A DNA stretch of 64,000 nucleotides from Symsagittifera roscoffensis (taxonomy: Eukaryota; Xenacoelomorpha; Acoela; Convolutidae): contig NC_087069.1 of assembly GCF_963678635.1 (NCBI RefSeq), positions 18,202,660-18,266,659 of the forward strand. The letters run 5' to 3'. The notes under the pieces are model-generated. The model made no database searches. It was not told the origin of the DNA and worked only from the letters and a program-made list of their open reading frames with translations. The translations under genes were made by a program, and so were the position numbers. Shown piece by piece: positions 57,883-64,000 of the stretch; within the stretch, counting starts at the first letter, position 1; each line of letters opens with the position of its first letter.

Positions 57883-58208
57883 GACTGTTACTCTAATCAT
57901 GAACAGAACTATTGCTGTATTAGACACAAATAAATAGAATTTCAAAGGTGGTGGGAATTATTCAAACTCACATGTGCTGGAAAAAAAACGAAAAATACTT
58001 TGGCTCTTTATCTTTTCCCTCGCCTGCCACTTTATACTTAGTAAACTTCTGATCACAATTCACGCGGCGTACGGACAAATTTTGGTATAGCAAACATATT
58101 TGGCGTTTTTAGATAGGACTGTTAAACCAATCGTTACTCCAAAAGCTTAATCTTATGTTAGGTGGGTTTTTGGTGGTGATCCAATATTTTCAACCTTTTC
58201 CTATTCAG

Positions 58209-58413
58209 GTCAAACTGAAGGACGGACAAGAGTGTGGGTGCACAAGGTCAGACACCGCAACAACCGCAACAGACACTGGGGATGAAGGGGAGGGAGAGGG
58301 ACTGAATGGTGGGAAAACGAGGGAGGGAAGTGGGGGTGTCGACGGGGCTCTGAGTTGTGTGTCTCCGCCCAAAACCAGACTGCACATCAGTACAAAGCAG
58401 GAAATTTTGAGAG
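58209..58413 (+). CDS. Unknown multi-exon gene, exon 10 duplicate (copy 2)
   Basis: Same length, phases and splice sites as exon 10 at 50819. At least four codons differ: TATTAT for TATNAT, NGG for NSG, and SG for CV in the glycine-rich part. Most other differences are silent. The frame is intact. It is in frame after exon 9 but not after exon 16. Confidence 0.7.
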
Positions 58414-58560
58414 GTAGAAAAAAAATTTAAATTTCATGTTGCCAAGAAAAATTATGAATATGTTTGTGGAAAAGTTTTTGATTTGGCACAACCAACCATA
58501 GACAGTTATTTGATTTTTGCAAACCCATTTTTTGAAAAACTCCTCATTGATGGCTAAACT

Positions 58561-58782
58561 TAAGATCATTTATTCACGAGGGATAGGACCAACATACGAG
58601 CTGTACAGCTCATCACGGCGAACCGCTGTTGTGCCCCTGCTTAAGAACTACATGCAATTTTTTTTGGTTATTTTTCTGGGCTGGATAATGTTGCCTCACC
58701 CTAAAGCAACGAGCACGGATCATGGTGGGCCTCGAACATCCGACCTTTCGATAGAAACGCTTAAAGAACGCTTAAAAATTCG
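58561..58782 (-). mobile_element. tRNA-derived SINE, minus orientation, only in copy 2
   Basis: The reverse complement has GATGTTCGAGGCCCACC (B box), then CCGTGCTCGTTGCTTTAGG, an A-rich tract, GTTCGCCGTGATGAGC, and the end GTGAATAAATGATC. AAACT lies on both sides (58556-58560 and 58783-58787) and occurs once at the empty site in copy 1 near 51163, so a five-base target duplication is likely. The body aligns with the SINE at 39964. Confidence 0.8.
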
Positions 58783-58939
58783 AAACTCCCAAAGAACGCT
58801 TATAAATTCTGGCAATAGTGATAAAAAAAAAGTTTTAGACAGTGTTATTGCATTTCAATGATTCTAAAACAAAGAACAGAAGTGATATGTGAGCTAATTC
58901 CGGCTCTTCACTTTACCGTTGCTTAGCCTTTTACCTTGA

Positions 58940-58964
58940 GCAGCCGTGGCCGAGTGGAGTAAGG
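58940..58964 (+). pseudogene. 5' half of a tRNA-Ser-like sequence (copy 2)
   Basis: Identical to 51319-51343. Confidence 0.6.
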
Positions 58965-59049
58965 GGGGTTGAGACAAGAAAAAACAAAAAAAAATCATTT
59001 TGTGATTTTCTTTTTACCCTCGTGATAGTTTCGTTTGTTGTCCTGTTAG

Positions 59050-59174
59050 TGTACAAGAGAGCTAGTGGGGATGACATTGAGATTGGGGTGAAAATGGACA
59101 GCGAAGGGTACCAGCGCAATCTGCAGTGGCGACAACAACAACAGCAGCAACAACAACAACAGCAGCAAATCAAG
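59050..59174 (+). CDS. Unknown multi-exon gene, exon 11 duplicate (copy 2)
   Basis: Same as 51429-51553 with two replacements (T to I in DDIET, S to N in QRSLQ). The glutamine run has the same twelve codons. Phase 1 entry also fits exon 16. Confidence 0.75.
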
Positions 59175-59400
59175 GTTAAATTTGGTTATTTTTGAGGTTG
59201 TTTCTATCGTTTGCAAATTGTGGATCTCTTGAGTTATCCCCCACCATTCTTTGCCTCACTTTTTGAGTGATTGTTTTTTTTTGCTTAAAATGATGGCGAA
59301 GGTCAGTGAATCTTAGAAATGCAAAGAATGTTACAGCTCCATACCTTACCTGTCTCCCATAACTAACAGTGGAAATTAGAAAATAAACTGAATTTAGCAA

Positions 59401-59870
59401 ATATGATACCGCTGCATAAAAAAGGAAGCAAGTTAATTCTTATCGCTCAATACTTAATCAGTTGCAGAGTTTGAGAGTGCACAATTACTTCTTTAAACTC
59501 TATCTAAAAAAACTAGACTGCGAGCAATTCGATCTAAAAAAACTAGACAGCGAGCAATTCGATCTAAAAAAACTAGACAGCGAGCAATTCGATTTCTGGT
59601 GGCAATTGCTTGTTTTCTTGATCTAGCAAAAGTAAAAACAAAAACTCGGACAGGTCAAAAAGACTATTTGAGTGGTTATTTTTTGTTTGAATTGAAAAAA
59701 GTACAATTGATCACAAGTTTCTATATCGTAAGCTCAAGGGACTTTTTCTCCAATGGTTCCAGAATTATTTGCCAGATAGATATCAAAGTGTTCAAACAAA
59801 CAACATATTTTTAAGTTGGTTACAAAACAAATTACAAGTACTGCTAATTGATACACATCACCGATTTAAT
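59401..59870 (+). mobile_element. LINE reverse transcriptase remnant (copy 2)
   Basis: Near-identical counterpart of 51780-52250, including the 30-bp triple repeat at 59502-59591. Confidence 0.75.
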
Positions 59871-60158
59871 TAAAACTTAAAGAATATTAAAAAAAAACAC
59901 CTCTTTTTCCAGACAACAGATATGTAATAGCAATAACTTTGAACCTAAAAAACAATAAATTAGTCTTTCTGAAAACTTTTTTGATCTGCTTATATTCATT
60001 AAGTTTACTTTAAAGGTCGACAAAACCGCCTTGATTAATTTAAACAATCAGACGAAAGTGTTTAGTTCTCAGTAAAAAAAATTTTCCGGTCATGATATTT
60101 TTGTCTACGAACTTTCGCATGCAATTGGTTTGCTTAACAACCTGTACCGCACCGAGCA

Positions 60159-60873
60159 CCCATAGATCATAATCTATTATTTTGCCATAATATGGTCAGT
60201 ATTTATAAAATTACAAAAAAATCTATTATAATTCCTTGAAAATGTATTATAATCCTAAAAAAATTTAATGTCAATATAATCCATTATAATTAATTATATC
60301 TAATATTTATCTAATATACTTTAATCCTAATATTTTGTATGCCAATATAAAAAATTGTAACTGATTTTAATCGATTATGATTGATTTTTTTGAGGGGTTA
60401 ATCATGATATTTACAATTTTCTCAAAGCTATCTCATTTCGTGTATAGTGCAGTTGCTACGTATTCCGTCTCATAAAAAGTTACATTGTTACATTTCACAT
60501 AAAAAACTTATATTTTTTGTCTCTACTTTTTAATTTCATCTCAGTTTATCCCCCTTTACTTTACCCCCCCCCCCCCCACCCCTCCTCCGCCATTTGCCCC
60601 CCCCCCCCTTATGGATGAACATTGGGGATCTTATTTATTGGTAGACTTTGGAGGAGGGGGGTTAATGATTGTCACATCCCCCAGTTTAGCCCCACACCTC
60701 CCCCCAGCTTACCCACCACCGTTTTATAGAATTTAGTTCTAAAAATAAAACTGATTATATTTGATTATAATGGCAATATAATCGATTTCGTGGTCTGAAT
60801 TTTACATCTTTAATGGATTATAATGGATTATTTTTGTCTCGGGAATCCATTATAAACAATTAGAATCCATGGG
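60159..60873. mobile_element. TIR element with CCCATGGAT ends (copy 2)
   Basis: Counterpart of 52538-53249; the left end is CCCATAGAT here. Poly-C tract lengths differ from copy 1. Confidence 0.7.
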
Positions 60874-61908
60874 CATTCGCTGCGAGATATGCAGCTTTTA
60901 TTTTCAATCAACCACTAGAAAGACAAATATTAAAAATAAATTTTGTGCAAAGTCAGTGATCACCAGAAAACTGTAATGAAATTAGCTTCAATGAAATTTA
61001 CTAATTAAAATTGAAAGATATTTATAGATTTGAAAAATTCGAGTTTACTAAATGTATTTTAGTAAACATTTTACTTATGTCTTTCCTAAAAATTTGGATA
61101 GATATACCAAAGCTTGCCAGTCAGGGTTGCAAACTCATGCTGAAAATTGGTCGTTTGAAATTTCAGGTTATCGAGAAAAAAGCTTTGAATTTTTTTTGAG
61201 AGATTTTTTATTCTTAGAAAAACAATTTTCAAAGTTTTTTTTTCAATTTAAGTATTGGATGAATGCTGTCGAGTACGCCAGGAAAAACAGTGAAAAAATA
61301 TTCAAAAAACGACCGTCTGGACTTTCTGTTTTGTGCGAAAAGCTTTTTTAAAACAAAAATATTGAATTCTGGGCATAAATACCGAATTTTTAAACTACTT
61401 TTCCCTTTCTGATTGATGTCTTGCAACTGATATAATTGGCTCACATTGCGTGGAAAGATGCGCAATTTGAACTGACAGCTTTTCTTGATTTTTTTCTCTA
61501 TACTTTCATTTCAATTTGGTTTTGCATTTCATGATATCCAAAAATCTAAAATTTTTAATTATGTTGAAATTGGCAGCCCTTAAGTGGGCTCGAACAATGC
61601 CTTTTTGTTATCCTCTCCACTATTTAATTGCTACTTATGTGTACTGACGACATAAAACGAATTTAATTCCGAAAAGTTTTATGTTATATGGTGAATTCAA
61701 TTTACTTTCTTCATTGATATTAACTGGGCTAAGTAGTTTATAAGTAATTGACTTCAGGTTTTTTTAACTCGCGCTTTTATTTCAAAAGTTTTGCATTTTC
61801 TGGCGTTTTCAATCAGCTATTCAAACAATCATACTTATTTTGATTTAAAAAATAATAATAAAACATTTTTGATTTTTGACTTATTATTTTATTTTAACCA
61901 CTTCCCAG

Positions 61909-62078
61909 GATCAAGAAAAAGAGGCGCAACTTAATGATCAGGAATGTGAAGATGGAATCAGGAGATGTCACCATCAGCATAACCACAACCACAACCACTC
62001 CAAGATCAGACCAGGCACCGCCCCCCTCGTGAGTCCAGGGTGGCAGAGACGCATGCAGGACCAAGCCGAGTCACATCT
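61909..62078 (+). CDS. Unknown multi-exon gene, exon 12 duplicate (copy 2)
   Basis: No difference from 54285-54454 was noticed; same splice sites and phases. Confidence 0.75.
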
Positions 62079-62421
62079 GTAGGTCTACATGGGCTGATAA
62101 AAACTGATATCATAATAAATCATGACGAATTCTGCTTCAATGGATAAAAAGGATTCGCACATATTGAATGGGTTTTTTTCAAGTTTAAATTTTTTTAAAT
62201 AAAGCCTTGGACTCTTTAAAGCCCCCTTCCCCTCTGGAACCGAAAAAAAAGAGTTTGAGCGTGAACCAATAATTTTAAAAAACAATGAAACCAAATAAGT
62301 AATTTTGTTCAAGTTCACAGAGGGGAGGATTCAAATTATCTGAGGGGAGGATGTTAACTTGATCCTATGCTCCTTAGAATCTTCAAACTGTTACTCTTTT
62401 ATTCATTTATAACAATTTCAG

Positions 62422-62509
62422 TGAAGACATTTCCACTCGTGTGTTTCTACCCGACACCAACTCATTTGGGGAAGGTGCTGATACTATTCATGAAGAGGAG
62501 AAGATATTT
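62422..62509 (+). CDS. Unknown multi-exon gene, exon 13 duplicate (copy 2)
   Basis: Identical to 54798-54885 by eye, with the same phases. Confidence 0.75.
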
Positions 62510-62842
62510 GTGAGTACAGTAGCGTGCCGAGATGTGGGCGGGAAGGGGGGGGGGTTGGGGTTGACTGCTTCTTTTTCAAATTCTGGTTGCTAAATTAACT
62601 TTACGACATCCATTTTTGGCTGACCAACCTCAAAAACGTTCTAAAGGCACTTTCGGCGCCAATATAACTAATTTTGAGAGTATTTAATCCCCACCCCAAT
62701 ACCGATTGAAACATTTGCTGGTAATTTTTTATGGATTTATATTTACTTTGATGCGTGTTAATTAGATTTAATTAGGCTTATTGACTATTTTTACTCTAAA
62801 TTGACTTGGGTTGATTAATTTAAATGATTGCGGCTTGTTTAG

Positions 62843-62931
62843 GATCCTAAACAGCTGTACCACTACACCCCACGCAAACACCAGGACGACTATCCCCCCT
62901 GCAACCACGCACACGGACCATACGGACTCAA
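62843..62931 (+). CDS. Unknown multi-exon gene, exon 14 duplicate (copy 2)
   Basis: Identical to 55218-55306 by eye. The C and CA tract directly downstream is longer than in copy 1. Confidence 0.75.
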
Positions 62932-62958
62932 GTGAGTTCTATCACGCCAAATACAACA

Positions 62959-62989
<31 letters not shown>

Positions 62990-63056
62990 ATACACACTTG
63001 CATACATACACACACATACACACTTGCATACACACACACACACACACACACACACA
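62959..63056. repeat. Poly-C and CA microsatellite (copy 2)
   Basis: About 16 C followed by (CA)n with TTGCATA interruptions. It accounts for about 16 bp of the length difference between the block copies. Confidence 0.95.
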
Positions 63057-63250
63057 ATAAACCGCTAAGTAGGTCAAAATTTCAAACTCAAAAGAAGTTC
63101 CCGAAACAAAAAAAGTCGTTTTAGTGCATGGTTGATTCAAGAACACTCTTATAATAGTTTTCATAGAAACTAGAGTCCTTCTCATAGTTAAATGTCATTA
63201 TTGCATTTGATATTTCTAATGAATATGCTGTACATTGATGTTTTGTTCAG

Positions 63251-63348
63251 ATATTGGATCGATGAAATCACAAAACGCATTCATCAGAAGCAGAAAGCGA
63301 AGCTGGGGAAGAACTACAAGGCCAAGCCACCAAAACCCAAAAAACCAG
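63251..63348 (+). CDS. Unknown multi-exon gene, exon 15 duplicate (copy 2)
   Basis: Identical to 55610-55707 by eye. It is the last coding exon inside the window. The gene continues to the right. Confidence 0.75.
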
Positions 63349-64000
63349 GTATGAATATTATATAATAACCCTCGTATCAGCGTCAGAATGTAATCTTTTT
63401 TCTCTTCAATTTTTTCACAGAAGATCAAAATAATGCCTCTGATCTTGTTCAAAATCTTGCTGAAATTTTTATACTCGATCTGAAATTTTTATGCTCGATC
63501 ACGTTTACATTCTTTATTGTGGATTCTAATGAGATGCACTGTGAGTGGGCTTAAATTAGTTTTTTCAAGTTGGACAGGGTGAAACTTAAATAGAAGAAGA
63601 AACTTTAATTGAACTTTTTAATAAAGATGTCAAATAAAAACTTAATTTTTTGAGCTTAAATCAATGTTTTGTAGTCCTATAGAAGATATGCTTGATTATC
63701 ACTCCGGCTAAAGGGATTTAATTCTGAACATTTTTCTTCATTTTTCTCTTTAAACTTTTCTTGACGCGGACTAGTTTTTTTTGAACTCTAAGGAACTACT
63801 TTTAAATGTCGTATTAGAACCTAAATCACTTCTAAAAAGGGGCTTCAAAATAAAGCCACAATCGATTGCCCTTAAATGTTTCTTTGAGGAAATTGGTTAT
63901 GCGAGGAAACAAAACCCTACGCCATAATTCCTTCCCATTCTACAATGCCTAACTTCAAGTCATAATTTAGAAATGGCATTTGTTTTTATGTATTTTGGGG

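Larger units (their letters stand above)
56912..64000. repeat. Segmental tandem duplication, copy 2 (runs off the window)
   Basis: It repeats copy 1 in the same order and orientation: 64000 corresponds to about 56349. It is longer owing to a LINE fragment at 57107-57882, a SINE at 58561-58782, and small indels in the C and CA tracts near 62960 and at 63566. All six exons seen keep their frames and splice sites. Confidence 0.95.

Overview
This is nuclear DNA of a multicellular animal. Short GC-richer exons with GT/AG splice sites sit in very AT-rich introns and spacers full of repeats. Families present are a Cys-loop (nicotinic-receptor-like) channel, a cathepsin-D-like aspartic protease, tRNA-derived SINEs and non-LTR retrotransposon reverse transcriptase remnants. 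I cannot name the species or phylum.

Layout. 1-2437 is a 955-bp tandem repeat plus sequence beyond the first exon of a minus-strand gene. 2438-2689 (minus) is that exon: signal peptide and start of the ligand-binding domain of a Cys-loop receptor; its other exons lie beyond the left edge or were not found. 2690-22685 is about 20 kb of repeats: several elements bounded by the palindromic inverted repeat CCCGGGTTGAC, two near-perfect foldback elements, a 248-bp array of five units and a 908-bp tandem duplication. Some exon-like ORFs there are unproven. 22686-35537 (plus) is a complete seven-exon secreted aspartic protease of about 441 residues. Its first two introns carry five copies of a Helentron-like element.

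38373 to the right edge (plus) holds a long multi-exon gene of unknown family. It encodes a mostly disordered, basic, low-complexity protein with repeated R-P-(K/G)-T-A motifs, a KEVQTD motif and a 12-residue glutamine run. Splice phases join almost all proposed exons in one frame. Its 3' part, exons 10-16, lies in a 6.6-kb block (50303-56911) repeated head to tail from 56912 to beyond the window. The second copy has gained a LINE fragment and a SINE. The two copies are clearly diverged over their first kilobase and nearly identical afterwards, which points to partial homogenisation. The phases mean the second block cannot simply follow the first without skipping its first exon, but either block could follow exon 9.

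The most unusual feature of the window is a group of terminal-inverted-repeat elements. Each is filled with its own short motif repeated in both orientations. Several groups with unrelated motifs share the same CCCGGGTTGAC ends.
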